This document shows, piece by piece, positions 15,986 to 27,943 of a stretch of DNA of 64,000 nt. The stretch covers positions 35,500,662 through 35,564,661 of the forward strand of contig NC_056533.1 in assembly GCF_910596095.1 (NCBI RefSeq). Reading direction: 5' to 3'. The position numbers and the translations under genes are program-made. The first letter of the stretch is position 1. The number at the start of each line of letters is the position of its first letter. The notes beneath the pieces were generated by a model. It was given only the letters and a program-made list of their open reading frames with translations. It searched no databases and was not told the DNA's origin. The stretch comes from Thunnus maccoyii (taxonomy: Eukaryota > Chordata > Actinopteri > Scombriformes > Scombridae).

Positions 15986-16129
15986 TAATGGTGGAAAGTA
16001 ACTAAGTAAATTTACTCAAATACTTGTACTTTACTTGAATATTTCCATTTGATGCTACTTTATACTATACTACTATGGAAATACTCTTAAGTACAAATAC
16101 CTCAAAATTACAGTTACTTACCACCGCTG
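15986..16129. mobile_element. Short derivative of family C
   Basis: GGTGGAAAGTAACTAAGTAA on the left and a right end TTACTTACCACCGCTG form inverted ends with only sub-terminal repeats between them. It is the only family C copy in the window that lies outside a first intron. Confidence 0.7.
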
Positions 16130-16698
16130 CACTTTGTATTTACTTTATTTTTGACTAACAATTCACAGAATATGTCAAAATATTCCCTTTACTTTAGCAC
16201 CACTGGCATCTTAGACAGATTACAGTGTTTTTTGTGGTAAATTGTTGTTGAATACTAACAAAATATCTTTATTAAATGATGAGGTGATCATATTCTACAA
16301 ATATTAACATTAATATATGAGCAGAAAACCACATTAACAAGTTTTAGCGGTTCAGAAAGACCAGTGAAAGAAAAGACAAATATTCAAAAATACACTGGAA
16401 ACAAAGACTAATGAAAGCTAGAATTACACTGAATGACATCTGGATGATATATCACAACAAATTCAAAGACCCTTCTGAGACAAAGTCAGATAACAACAGC
16501 TAATGTCAACTGATGTTTAATCAACGCTGATTAAATTAAACAAGCAGAGTTAACAATTTGCCAGATAGATATTGATTAACATTAGCTGATCTTAAACTAA
16601 TCCTTAAATCAACATCGAGCTATTTGTTACTACAGTTAGTGTCAAAGTTTCATTTTCAGTTATCTGTCCTGATAAAAGAGTTTGAAGGTAAAAGTAGA

Positions 16699-16928
16699 GC
16701 TGCAATCAATTGATTAGCTACCAACTATTAAATTAACTGCCAATTATTTTGATAATTGATTAATCATTTTGAATTTTCTGGTTTCTTTAGTTCTCTGTGA
16801 CAGTAAACTGAACATCTGTTACTTTAGGAAACAGTGATCAACATTTTCTGATATTTTACAGACTAAACAACTAATTGATTAATTGAGAAAATAATCCATA
16901 ATGAAAAAAAAAATTAGTTGAAGCCCTG
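16699..16928. mobile_element. Palindromic repeat, family A (reference copy)
   Basis: The ends are GAGCTGCAATCAATTGATTAG and AATTAGTTGAAGCCCT, inverted. Between them come the family blocks TTTTGATAATTGATTAATC, a T/C-rich ACTGAATAT-like stretch and AACAACTAATTGATTAATTG. The sequence is nearly a perfect foldback with no coding capacity. Repeats beginning GGGCTGCAACTAA are very common in teleosts. Other copies here are at 25048-25361, 31520-31755, 33068-33418, 46600-46700 and 57137-57300. Confidence 0.75.
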
Positions 16929-16929
16929 G

Positions 16930-17916
16930 TTAAGTTTTTTTTTAATAAACTTTATATCAAAAAACTGCGCAAAAGTTTATGTTATACTGCATTAGCTTAT
17001 TATCTGTGGTAAAATGATAATTACAAACTATAATTTACATGTGAAAACACAAGCTTTGGTCTGGTATTAAAAAAAAAAAAAAAAAAAAGAGGAAAACTGA
17101 GTACTTGTCCCCCATCTTCAGAAATAAAACCAGTCTGTGCTTTTCAAGTGAAAATGAATTTATTTTATTTTGACAAGCTTTTCCAAATCAGCCATGATAG
17201 TGTATTGAATCCATATGATTTATAACTGTATTAAACTATTACACAGCACCAATATATGATATGTTAATAACAGTCTTAACGGCCTGTTTAAACATCTATT
17301 AGCTTTGTCAGACAGAGATGCTATAAAGAGAATAGCAGATTCAGAAATATATACATTACATACATACATGTATAAAAACAAATATAGGTGAAAGATTTGG
17401 ATGGAACAGTGTAAGCGTGAATAAAACTACACAATGCACTGTAATATATTTTCCAGAAAGTGCAAATATTTATAATACATTTGGTCTGTAACCCCAGATT
17501 GCATAACTTCAGAAAGTTAACCTTTCTTTTGTCTCTTTTTTTTATAAAAACATGTGCAGTACAGGATGCAAAAAAAAAACATTTATTACATCTTAATAAC
17601 TGGCAAAATCAGAGAGGCAAAATAGTGTTAGTTTAACTTATGATACAATCATATTTTTCCTTTTACAGACAGTGATAGACCGGGAAAATGTTCAGTAACA
17701 CGCTGAAGACAACATGTTCAGCAACTGGCGACAGATCGACAAGACGTCCTTGTTTGACAGGAAGCTGCTAAGAGTTTATCACCGAATCGACACTTAATAT
17801 ATTATTACCTTCATTTCCATATAAAAGCAGATAGCAGTGAAGGGTAGTGATGCGTTCTGGGGGGAGATCAGAACAACGATATCATAGCTGACACAGTCAA
17901 CATCGGAGCGCAGAGG
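16930..17916 (-). other. Probable prc1 3' UTR and spacer
   Basis: No coding exon. The stretch is AT-rich with a 19-20 base A run near 17069-17088. Several TTTATT sextets (AATAAA on the minus strand, for example near 17160) could end the prc1 transcript, but none can be singled out. The part next to 17917 is most likely 3' UTR. Confidence 0.5.
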
Positions 17917-20900
17917 TCAAATGTTGGTGGTGGTGGAGTTCAGGATGTCGTGCTCGATCTTGGCGTTAGAGGCCTTGGACAGGTCTCGCTGTGGAAGAAG
18001 GAAAAAAAACAGGCGTAAGGTTGATTTCTCAGATGTGACATGACAATATGAGGAAGAGATTGAAGCAAAACATCATCACTTACACTTTTGTAACCATTAA
18101 AGGACGAGTTCACAATTCTTCAAGTGCGTCTTAAAACAACAGTCAGGAACCCAAATGAGCAGTGAAACAAGTTTTTCTTGCTGTAATCATTCCTCCTGTT
18201 CATACTGACCATTAGAAGATCCCTTCATAATGACCTTACAATGGAAGTGATGGAAAAATGTGCAAAGTTTATCTGAAGCTAATATGAGTCAAATCAAGTA
18301 GATATCTTTCAACGTTACAGTCTTTTTAGTGTCAAAGTCCCTCTTTTTGTTACTACAACAGGGAAACACTGTCCGAGGAAACACAAAGAGGGAATTTGAT
18401 GCTAAAAAGACTGTAAATGTGTCAGATATCCACTTGATATGACTAACTCAGACTGCTGAAGCCTCATATAAGCTTCACATCTACTTTTAAATGCATTTTA
18501 GCACAAAATTACTGTTGTGGACACACTTGCGAGCACATTTGAAGGGGATCTTTTAATAGCCGGTATGAACAGGAGGAATGATTACTGTTCATATGGACAG
18601 CTGACTGTTGTTTTAAAACACCCAGGAAAAATTGTGAAGCTGCCCTTTAGGAATGACACACTGAAGGTTGTTAGTGGGAGTTAGAGAGTAGCCGGTCACA
18701 CAGATGGACAATCAATGTAAAAATGAATAGGGAGTTGATGCAGGGAGGCTAAAATATGAGTTATATGATCTTGTTTTCTTGAACCAGTGTGAAGAGCATT
18801 ACAATAACAAGAAAAAAATAAAGGCGGGAAAACTCTGTGTAAGTCCTCAAAAGATAAGAAGGATTTAATTTTTGCAATTAAGATGAAAGAAACAACCGTC
18901 TTATCTTGGTCATCAAAACAAAGACCAGAATAAAAATTAAAAAAAAAAAAAACACCCAAATTTCTTGCAGTTGGCTTAATGTTATGTGATCAGGTTCCCA
19001 GACTGCAACTATCTGACTGAAAGAGTCAGTTGTGGCAAATGGAAACTCAAAAAAGAACAATTCTTTGTCTCAGAGTTTGACGGACTGATACTAAACATGT
19101 CGTCTGCTATCAAGCTCCATGTTAAACCTGCAGTGTGGAACTTTTACATATAAATGAACGTTCGTTACATTCAAGCTCTTCCCACACAAGTTCACAAAAT
19201 GCTGATTAAGCTAATCACCGCCAGGTAAATCTCTCTGTATTATACAGTACACCAGTATGTTCTATGGGCAGAGCATGCACAGTAGAAACTTCCGCCGGCT
19301 GGGTGGCTAACTTCCAGTTAGCTCTCTGCTAACTTGAATGGGGATAAAATAATTTAATCGTGCGGCTCCTCTAGACCAGCCGTTCTCAACCAGTGGACCT
19401 GTTGCCTTTTACCACCACCTGTTTAAGTGAGTCAGGGGTTTTCCATTGTGACGCTCACAAAATCAAAGGCAAGGAACAAAGTGAAAGCAACTTGGAATTC
19501 TACAACGCACATCAGCCTCTCACCAGTCTCACCAATCCCACCACAACTTGATCTCATTATTTCTCAGAAGTAAGCCCAAGTATCTCACTGAGGGTATGCA
19601 GAGTATTTATTTTGGTCATTACAACTGACAGTGGCATGACACATATTTACAGCCCAGTTTTTTTGTCATGTTTTTTTTTTCTTCATTTATTTGCGAAGGT
19701 GGTCCTCGGGAATACAATCTGAAGTGGGCCTTAAGTTACAAAAGGTTGAGAACCTCTGCTCTAGACTTTACAAAATTATTTTATCATAAATTATTTTAAT
19801 CAGCTCAAAATAATTTATCCAGCATTTTACAGCTGCAACAGTAGCAACAGAGTTGAATACAGAGGAGCCTGTGACGTTAGCACATGTGGTGTCAACAGTG
19901 TTTTGTAATTACTCTCACTGCCACAAGGGGGAGACAAAAGTCCCGCACTCCACCTTTAACTGCTGGTAGCGTCTGCACATGACATGTATCTTCTATTTGG
20001 TGAACTATCCGTGAAATTTAGAAAAATAGAGCATACGACAAATAAATCCAGACATCATTATTCATAGATAAGTACATCACCTGTAGCGGTTTTGTAAATT
20101 TTTCACCAAAATTCAGTGAGTAAAACAGGAAACCTGGTTACTGTAATCCAGGTAGGGGATTTGAGAACACGGTTCCTCAGATTGATTTCTCCAGGAAAAC
20201 ACTAATTTCTTGGTCATGTATGCACAAAACTGGGTTTCTAATCAGCTTTTTTTTAACAAGTATGTACTTGCATGACAATACTTCACATGGGGAAAGTGAC
20301 AACGGAGCGGCTGAATAAAGCGGAGATCATCACACGGAGCGATGCGTTGTTATATTTAAGTAATTCCATCCAAAGTCACACAAACATTGAAACTAACACA
20401 AAGCAGCCTGTAGACGTCTAAATAAGATGGTTCTCACTGCTGAGCATTTGACTGTTTGTTAAAGTAACAAACTTTTGCACAGGGATTAAGATGAGTCCTT
20501 TGTCTGCCTGCCATTCATCTCTGCAACATCAGTCCCTGACGCAGATATTCAAAAAACAAAACAAAACAAACAAGAAACAAGAAGAATCGTCTTCTGTCAT
20601 TACAGTTAAAATCAGTCGCTGTAAAAGAAGGTGGAGGTTTGGGGAGAAATCTAGTCACTAATCTGCTGCAAGTATATCCGGCTTTACAGTAACCAGGTTA
20701 GTACAGTGCAGATTACCTGCGTAACCTTGTTATTTAAGTAATTGAATAAGATACTTTGGATTGCATTGTAATGTGAGCCGGTGTAGACAGCTGTAACCAT
20801 TCAAACTGAAGCACAACTGTTGGAAAACAGTCACACGAGAAACGGACGACTGTCGGGTGTAGACGGCGTGTTAGATGGAGAGACTGATGGGATGGTCAGT

Positions 20901-23900
20901 AGCTGAGGGTTAATCCTGCAGTTCAAGCTAAACTAGTGTGTTACATTGCTGTTTGAAGATATTTATTCCATTACAGGCATGCAATTAAGTGAAAGAGGAT
21001 TAGTCAGAAGGTTTTAGGATTCCAAACACACCTTGATTGAACTGATTCAGTGTTGACCAAGTCCCTCTAAAATATAAATGTACATCATTAGAACTTGTAC
21101 ATCATCAGAAACCCCATCGATATACACTTAAATGTGTTAAATGTGCACCGAAATGAGGAAAAACATGCAGAGCAAAGAAAATTAGAGACAAAAGTGTAAA
21201 TTACCACAAACTCTGAATATGTGCTGGCAACAGAGGTTATGCTGAAGTTACGCTGTGGACCAGTGGGGGTCAGCAACGCACCACTCAGAGGGCTCCCCTT
21301 CAACTGGGCCTCGTTCTCCTTGTTACAGCCCTGCAGTCTTGGGTGGGGAGGTTTTCCTCCGCCTGTCCGCGCTGTTGAACCCTGAAGGACGCAAACCAGG
21401 AGAGACTATCAGGTCAGACTTTTGTTTTTAATGCTTTTAAATAAAAACTGAATGAAAGTAGGATTCCCTCCTCCCCTCAATCGTTTTAATGTGCTGCTGA
21501 ATCACATTTTAATTGGAAAATCAATCAGTACAGCCATAGAAATTACACATTGATTAGTTCACATTCAGTAGACATTTCTGCTGAACAGTTAGATTGAGGT
21601 TATGGAGAAAAATTTAAGTCTGAAAGCACCTGTATGTAGTTTTTGCCCAGTTAAATCAAGTCAAGTTTATTTGTAGAGCACAGTATCCTACAGCAGAAAT
21701 TCAAAGGGCTTCACAGCAGGCAGACACACACACATACAACTCGTTAAAAGCTAAACTAAAGCAAGAATTTCTTCAGTTTATTCTTAAGATACAATTCTGT
21801 GCGAACAGGTCATATTTTACAACAAAGCATGTCCGATAAAAAAATGCTGTTTCATTGTCTGACTGAGATCAAGTCAACTAGTCAAATGCTGTTTTCTAGT
21901 AAATTTGCAGGGTGTTTATATTACATGTGCAGGATATTTTGTGTTGCCTGTTATATTTCTTGTTATTCTTTCAAAATTAAACCAACCTTATTTGCTGAGA
22001 GAGGTGGGCGGGGCACAGGTGAGCGACAGACAGTTCCGCCGTAGACGGAGCGCATGGTGCTGTTAGAGGCGACGCTAGAGATGCTGGAGGTGGTGTTACC
22101 CTGACAGGAAAGAGAGAGAGGGAGAGTTAGTGCTGACAGAGCCAGACAGCTGAATCAAGAACTTATATCATGAGAACAAATGCGAGGCATGCATTGCAAG
22201 CAACATGATTTTACCATCTTCCGTGATTTATTTGGGGTGGTGGTGCCGAGGAATCTGCGTTTGGTTGGGGTTCGTACCGCTGTTCCGTACAGCATGTCCT
22301 CTTCGGTCTGTTTGCTCTTCTTGAGGTGCTGTTAAGAGTTTGTACGGAGAAGCGTCAACACGTGTCTCAAACTTACAAGCAAAGCCGGTAATACGACAAG
22401 GCGACTAGCTTACCCTTTCTTGTTTCTCCTTTTCTTTCTCTATCCAATGCAGCTCCCACTGTTCCTCCACGTACTGCAGGAACTTCTGACCGTTCACGAA
22501 AAACTCACGACCCTGCTCACCTTCCCACGCCTCGATCTGGGCTTTTAGTTTCTTTTCAAGCTTAAAAAAAGAAAAAAGACACGGGTGATGTCAAATTACT
22601 GTAAAACACTTAAGAATCACTACATGTTTAACCATTTAGAAAATCAACGGTGACCTTCACGTCTTACCTTTGGCAGACTTTTATGCAGCTCAGACCTCTG
22701 TTTCTCCTCTTTGAGAAGGTTTCCTCCTCTGTTGGTGAATCTGGACGGATCTGTGGCTTTTTTCTGGGAATAAAAAAAGATTCTTCATTGTTTCTGAAAA
22801 CATTTTATTCAAACTCTGACAGAAATGTAACAAAAGGCACAAATCTGTGTGTGAAAAGTTTTTTGTTTTTACATTTTCTACTTTTTCTATTGTTATCGAC
22901 AGGATTTTATAGGGTTGAAATCTGAGTTTATATCAACTGAATGTATTTGCAATTTCAAAAGACTTATATTGAGTAACTGTATCTGTAAAATCCAACTGGC
23001 TCTGGTTTAGTCGCACCAGCACAGCTTCAGATTACTCTTGTTAGTTTCATTTTTCCTGATCAAGTGAACTCACCTCCAGCTCCAGGAAGAGTCTCCAGCT
23101 TTCTTCCCATTGGTTAACTCCGTCAAAAAGCTCTTTGTGATCTTCGTAATGCAGCTTCAAACGCTGGATCTCAGCATCGTGCATCCCCAACAGCTCTTCA
23201 GTAAAATCCTCTGAAACAGTCAAATTATAGTATAAGCAAAAAAAAAAAACCTCCTATAAATGTGATTAAAACAGCTAAAATATCAAACAAGTGAACTCAC
23301 CGCTAAAATACGGTGAAAAGGCCTGCCGCTGGTCAGTGCTGAAGAAGCATTTTTCCCAAAACACGGCGATCTCGGAGCGGATGGCGTCTGTGACGTTACG
23401 AATGTTTAGCAGTTTGAGCTCCTCCAGACGCTGGACCTCTGCTTTTAACTGAAAAAAAAGAAGAAGAAGTGAATACATGAATACAAACCTAAAATTGTCC
23501 AATCAGCAGCACACAGGATGCTTAAGTCTTCTCACCGCTTCCAGGTTCCTCTTCCTGGATGTGACCATGTGCTCGTTGAAGGCCTCTCTCTCCTCCTGCG
23601 GCACCTGCAGTCTGTCCCACAGCTGCTGGATCTTCTCTCGATGACTCTCACACATCGCCTCGTTCTCTGCCTTGCGTTCCTCCAGCTGCAGCATCAACAA
23701 GACAGAAAGTAGCATCAGTTAACAGCTTGGACAGTGACTATATATCATATCTGGGTTTTGAACTAAGGCCACAGACAACATTCAAGGCCTGATTATAATT
23801 TATGGGACCCATAAAAAAGGGTTTCACTTCAAGTTTCACCAAGTCTGATGTTATTAAACCATCTTACCTGACAAAGCAGCAGTTTGAGTGATGTAATATT

Positions 23901-26900
23901 GTCTCTGGAAAGGCAGAAAGAGTCCTCATCCTCACAGACTACATCCTTCTCAAAACTGGTCTCAGGGATGTGGTCCAGCACTTCCATGTGCAAGATGATC
24001 TCCTTTTTGATGTCCATAAACTCAGCGTACCGCTTCGCCTGAACACATGAGAGCAGCACATCAAAATCAAAACATTAAAATTGCCGAAATGAGGCTTCCT
24101 GGCAGTGACTTTCAGCTTTTCTATTCATGCAGTAAAAGCAACTGAACAGGACAGCATGTACACAGTACACAGAAGTGTATGTACACAAACAATCTCGCAC
24201 CTTCTCTGCGTTCTGGTCGGAGATGTGTTGGCGGAAGCTCTCCAGTTGCTCCACTGAAGGGACAGAGTCTGGAGAGATACCGTAAGGCATAGAGCACAGG
24301 ATGTCGCACAGGTCCTGGTCCTGCTCCAGCAGAAACTTCAGCTGCTGCATTCTCAGAGTCTTCTCCTTTATCAGAACCTCCACCTGAGTGCGGATGTTCT
24401 TCTCCTGCTGGAGCATGCTGATCCCGACCTCCTCCTGAATATACAGAGAGGACGGCGATGACAAATCCACTGTACAACATGTGGTTTGTCTTAAGTCTTT
24501 AAAAACAAGAAACTGAACTGTGCATACTGAGAATGCAGTAATAGGATATGTAGGAATCTAATGTTAGCATCCTCAATCAGCCACTGGTGGAGTATAGGAG
24601 ACTGAATGATCCAGTCAAGAGAAACATGTGACCAAAGTAAAATTATTCTTTGACACAAAATCAGTCCAACGCTGAAAATATTGCAGTTATTATTACCTCA
24701 AACACAGGTAGCTGAAGCTCCAGGCAGAGTTTCTCCATGTCTGTCCTGCATGTCTGAATGCTGCTTATAAGCCTCGTCTTCAGAGACTCTTCTTCTTTGA
24801 TCATCATATCTAGTAATCCCTGGTGGACAAACAAATAAAACCAGTTTATTCAGACTGGATGATGGAGCAGAGACAAACAAGAATCTCCAGTAACTGATCA
24901 TTTGACTGATATGCATCTTGACAAAAATCCCAAATAGTCTTTCAATATCAGAATATATCTACTTTCAACAACTGGAGTTTACTGATCACACAGTAATGCT
25001 GCTCCTTCTGTAGATACAGATAAAGATACAGTCTAAAAAATGACAGGAAATTAACTGCCAACTGTTCTGATAACTGTTTAATCATTTTGAATCATTTTTT
25101 AAGAAAGAAATATGTGTCTCAAATGTGAATATTTTCTGGATTATTATACTATGACAGTAAACTGAATATCTTTGGGTTACGTATTGCTGGTCAGGACAAA
25201 ACAAGACATTCAAGGACATATCCTTGTGCTTTGGGTGACAGTGATTGACACTTTTCACCATTTTCTGGTATTTTATGGACTAAACAACCAATCGATTAAT
25301 CAAGAAAATAATTAACAGATTAATTAATAATGAAAATAAACATTAGTTTGCAGCTCTATTACACAGTAATACTGGTCCTTGTTGGTGCAGATAAAGTCTA
25401 GTTCTGTCTAGCAGATGAGCAAAGTAGTTCAACTCAAATGTAGAAAAATGATGAAATGATAACTGATGCATAACACGATCAAACATCTGTTTTCTATCAG
25501 TTTTTCTCCAGCCAGTGGATACTGGAAGCTTCCCAATAAGACACTTAAAACCACAGAGTATCTTCAAGTGAAAACAGATTTTAGTCAATATTAAATGTGA
25601 GGAAGTCTTCTTCCTTCAGTCACCACGAAAACTTAGAAACAGGCAGAAAGTGTTCCTCATCTAACATCCGCTTGTGTTTGCAACAGGAACAGGTTAAACA
25701 GAAATAGCCTTCTGTGGCTGTAGTAATGAAACCACAAACTTGTACACTCGTAGTAAACTGATGAATCATCCACCGTTCATTATCATTAGGTATAATCAAG
25801 TATATTTTTAAATTATCAGCTGATATAACAGTAGCAGATTTTTAAAACTTCTGAATATAAACATTGGTATCGGCCTAAAAAAATCTAGTATCAGTGGGGC
25901 TCTCATGCATATAAATACTTGCAGTTCTAATCTTAAAACTCTACTGTGTTGACCAATGTGATCATTCAAGATGTGTTGTGCAGTGTGTTCATGACATCAT
26001 TAAGGCTTTGAATTCTTTCCAGTGGCCTAGTTTCGCCCATAATGATTGTCCTGTTCTTGTAGACCCCCACCCCCATCTTTCACTCTCTCTCTCACTTACA
26101 CTACTAGTCATATTCTCTGTGTCCAGACATTTGACTGGTACTGCACCCAAACAACACACAAACTCATGACTTAAAAAAACAACAACACATGACTAACTGG
26201 TTAAAACCTCTGTTGACACCGTTCTAAGCCAAGTGCACCCAGTCTGATCTGATAAAGCAGCAGGTTTAGAAACATCAGAGTCAAAATTATCTTTTTTGTC
26301 CACCAGCCACTTGCATATTTTACCAGCATATTATTACAGGTTTACAGTATATATACATACATGATGCTGGTCAGTGTCTTACCTTAATGTGGTTCTTGAC
26401 AACATTAGTTCTCTGTAGTCTCTGGTCCTCTGGTATACCAATCTCCTCCCAGATGTCCTTCAGGTGGCATAGTGCTTTATTCAGGCACGACACAGACTCA
26501 GCTGCGAGCACCTCACTGCATACAGTGAAGGGCAAACACGGTCAGTTCACTATCAATATATCACTAAAACTCACTCCAGTACCCAGTGGTGGAAAGTAAC
26601 TTTACATTAACTCAAGGTACTTGTACCTCACATGAGTATTTCCATTTGATGCTACTTTCTACTTCCACTACATTTCAGAGGGAAATATTGTACTTTCTAC
26701 TCCACTACATTTATTTGACAGCTTTAGTTACTTTTCAGATGAAGATTTGACACAATGGATAATATAACAAGCTTTTAAAATACAACACATTGTTAAAGAT
26801 GAAACCAGTGTTATGTAACAACGTTACTTTTATTTAAGTAGGATTTTTCGTACAGGACTTTTCCTTGTAATTGAGTATTTTTACATTGCTGTATTGGTAC

Positions 26901-27140
26901 TTTTAAATTAAGTAAAGGATCTGAATACTTCTTCCACTTTTGATAATAACCAAATAGCTGCTGACGTTTAAACCGCAGAGACAAACCGCAACTCATCTGA
27001 TGGAACTAACCGACGTCAGTTTAGCTAGCGTGCTTAAAAACGTATCTCATCTAGCTAAAACCAGCTAAATAACGGTTATTTTACACTTTAAAAACTCTGA
27101 CCTTATCGCAAAAAAAAATTTGACCTTACCTTTTTCTCAT
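17917..27140 (-). CDS. prc1: Protein regulator of cytokinesis 1 (MAP65/Ase1 family)
   Basis: PRC1 cross-links antiparallel microtubules of the anaphase midzone and recruits KIF4A and centralspindlin. Fourteen coding exons in transcript order: 27140-27130, 26515-26383, 24819-24697, 24434-24201, 24038-23868, 23685-23536, 23448-23301, 23210-23074, 22763-22668, 22560-22414, 22328-22215, 22100-21987, 21381-21205, 17988-17917. Phases close to 608 residues (human 620). The start MRKSEVLAAESVSCLNKA matches orthologues. Conserved blocks are ALDHIPETSFEKDVVCEDED-like sequence, QLWDRLQVPQEEREAF and RFTNRGGNLLKEEKQR in the spectrin/microtubule-binding region. TPTKRR and TPNKSRK place CDK sites at Thr470 and Thr481, the same numbers as human. 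Exon 1 codes only 11 bases. The last intron (17989-21204) is packed with repeats. Which fish paralogue this is cannot be told. Confidence 0.97.
18098..18649. mobile_element. Foldback MITE, family B (reference copy)
   Basis: The ends are TAAAGGACGAGTTCACAATT and AATTGTGAAGCTGCCCTTTA, inverted, next to TTAA on the left. The inside is itself a long inverted repeat: AGATATCTTTCAACGTTACA on one arm returns as TGTAAATGTGTCAGATATCC on the other. It has no coding capacity. Partial copies lie at 2855, 8448, 27545 and 39513. Confidence 0.75.
18700..18850 (-). mobile_element. LINE reverse-transcriptase relic (Rex1/L2-like)
   Basis: The minus frame reads SRKQDHITHILASLHQLPIH, clearly the segment HITPVLASLHWLPV found after the polymerase domain in fish LINEs. 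Only about 50 codons remain, inside the last prc1 intron. Confidence 0.7.
19122..19959. mobile_element. TTAA-flanked MITE, host of a nested hAT
   Basis: The left end TTAAACCTGCAGTGTGGAAC and the right end GTCCCGCACTCCACCTTTAA are inverted with few mismatches and both include TTAA. This is compatible with a TTAA-targeting family such as piggyBac or Kolobok. Without the nested insertion the element is about 450 bp. It has no coding capacity. Confidence 0.65.
19377..19758. mobile_element. hAT (Charlie-like) non-autonomous element with intact target duplication
   Basis: The ends CAGCCGTTCTCAACC and GGTTGAGAACCTCTG are inverted at 13 of 15 positions. The element is flanked on both sides by the identical octamer CTCTAGAC (19369-19376 and 19759-19766). 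A perfect 8-bp duplication with CAG...CTG ends is a textbook hAT insertion. It is 382 bp with no transposase frame. Confidence 0.9.
20133..20697. mobile_element. Inverted-repeat element of unknown family
   Basis: CCTGGTTACTGTAA at the left and TTACAGTAACCAGG at the right are perfect 14-bp inverted repeats about 540 bp apart. No coding capacity. It lies in the last intron of prc1. Confidence 0.5.
21653..21730 (-). repeat. LINE/SINE tail-like repeat
   Basis: ATCAAGTCAAGTTTATTTGTA followed by AGAGCACAG and CAAAGGGCTTCACAG is a reverse-oriented short tail repeat common in fish. It lies in prc1 intron 12. Confidence 0.55.
25048..25361. mobile_element. Palindromic repeat, family A (prc1 intron 2)
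   Basis: The left end is worn. The body has CTGATAACTGTTTAATCATT and the right end reads ATTAGTTTGCAGCTCTA. It lies in the 1.56-kb intron between exons 2 and 3; the rest of that intron holds nothing I can name. Confidence 0.65.
26584..26939. mobile_element. hAT-like element, family C derivative (prc1 intron 1)
   Basis: The left end CAGTGGTGGAAAGTAAC is the best-preserved terminus of the family in this window. A stretch reading ACTGGTTTCATC in reverse shows where the nested element once sat and was mostly lost. The right end CTTCCACTTTTG is degraded. Confidence 0.75.
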
Positions 27141-27249
27141 TGTTGTTCCAAACTCTGTTGTGATTCCCAGTGAACAGCCTTAAACAACCAAAACTTGTCA
27201 GGGAGACAGGTCGCCTGTCTGCTCTCGGTGCTTCGGCCGTTTGTACACA

Positions 27250-27291
27250 GTTCAAAATACGCATACAGCACCGCTCTGCCCTCTGATTGGC
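27250..27291 (-). promoter_or_regulatory. Candidate CCAAT + CHR cell-cycle promoter of prc1
   Basis: On the minus strand a CCAAT box (27286-27290) is followed after about 30 bases by TTTGAA (27251-27256), some 110 bases before the ATG. CHR elements (TTTGAA) with upstream NF-Y sites drive G2/M genes, and human PRC1 is an established target of this mode of control. Short motifs occur by chance, so this remains tentative. Confidence 0.45.
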
Positions 27292-27787
27292 TCGTTCTGC
27301 AGGAGCGCGTGCTGCGTAACACCGCCGCCGGCCGTTAGTAGTATCTGTAGTTAATGCTTAAAGGGAACCGCCCATCACCGAATCACTCGTTCACTAAAAC
27401 AAATGCACCAGTTTCATGCCGGGTGCGGCGACGTAGCAGCATTCCGTCACCACGCAACAATGAGCTTCTGTTAGTGACCACGACAAAGTTATAGATAGAT
27501 ACACGAATAATGTACATAATTAAACGTGATAATTAATATATTTTTACATTAAAGGACAGGAGCCCAAATGAATACTGAAACATGTTTTTCTTGCTGTAAT
27601 CATTCCTCTTGTTCATACTGGCTGAAGATCCCTTCTTAATGCACTCACAATGTCAAATTCCTGTGCAAACCTACTTGGCAATAAACCCGTTTCTGAAAAA
27701 CGATCCTATCAGTTAATAGCTGACTAAACCAGAACTTGTACACATAAATACTTAAAGGAAAATAAGCAACAACTGTGTTAAAAACAT
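27292..27787. other. Spacer between prc1 and vps33b with a family B fragment
   Basis: The prc1 side is GC-richer and probably promoter. At 27545-27655 lies one terminus of foldback family B (ACATTAAAGGACAGGAGCCC and TTTCTTGCTGTAATCATTCC). Nothing else is recognised. Confidence 0.6.
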
Positions 27788-27793
27788 TTATTT
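27788..27793 (-). terminator. Candidate vps33b poly(A) signal
   Basis: TTTATT on the plus strand is AATAAA on the minus strand, about 150 bases after the vps33b stop codon, a normal short 3' UTR. Confidence 0.55.
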
Positions 27794-27943
27794 ACTTTAT
27801 ACATCTTTACAGTTCTTTCGATGTCAGACACAGACCATAAGAGTCAACATTTTTCCATCAGATAATGGCAGGACCGGAGGGAATGCATGACAAGTGGCTG
27901 CAGGAATGTGTCAGGTTCCTGTCCATCGATGTGTCGACAGGCT

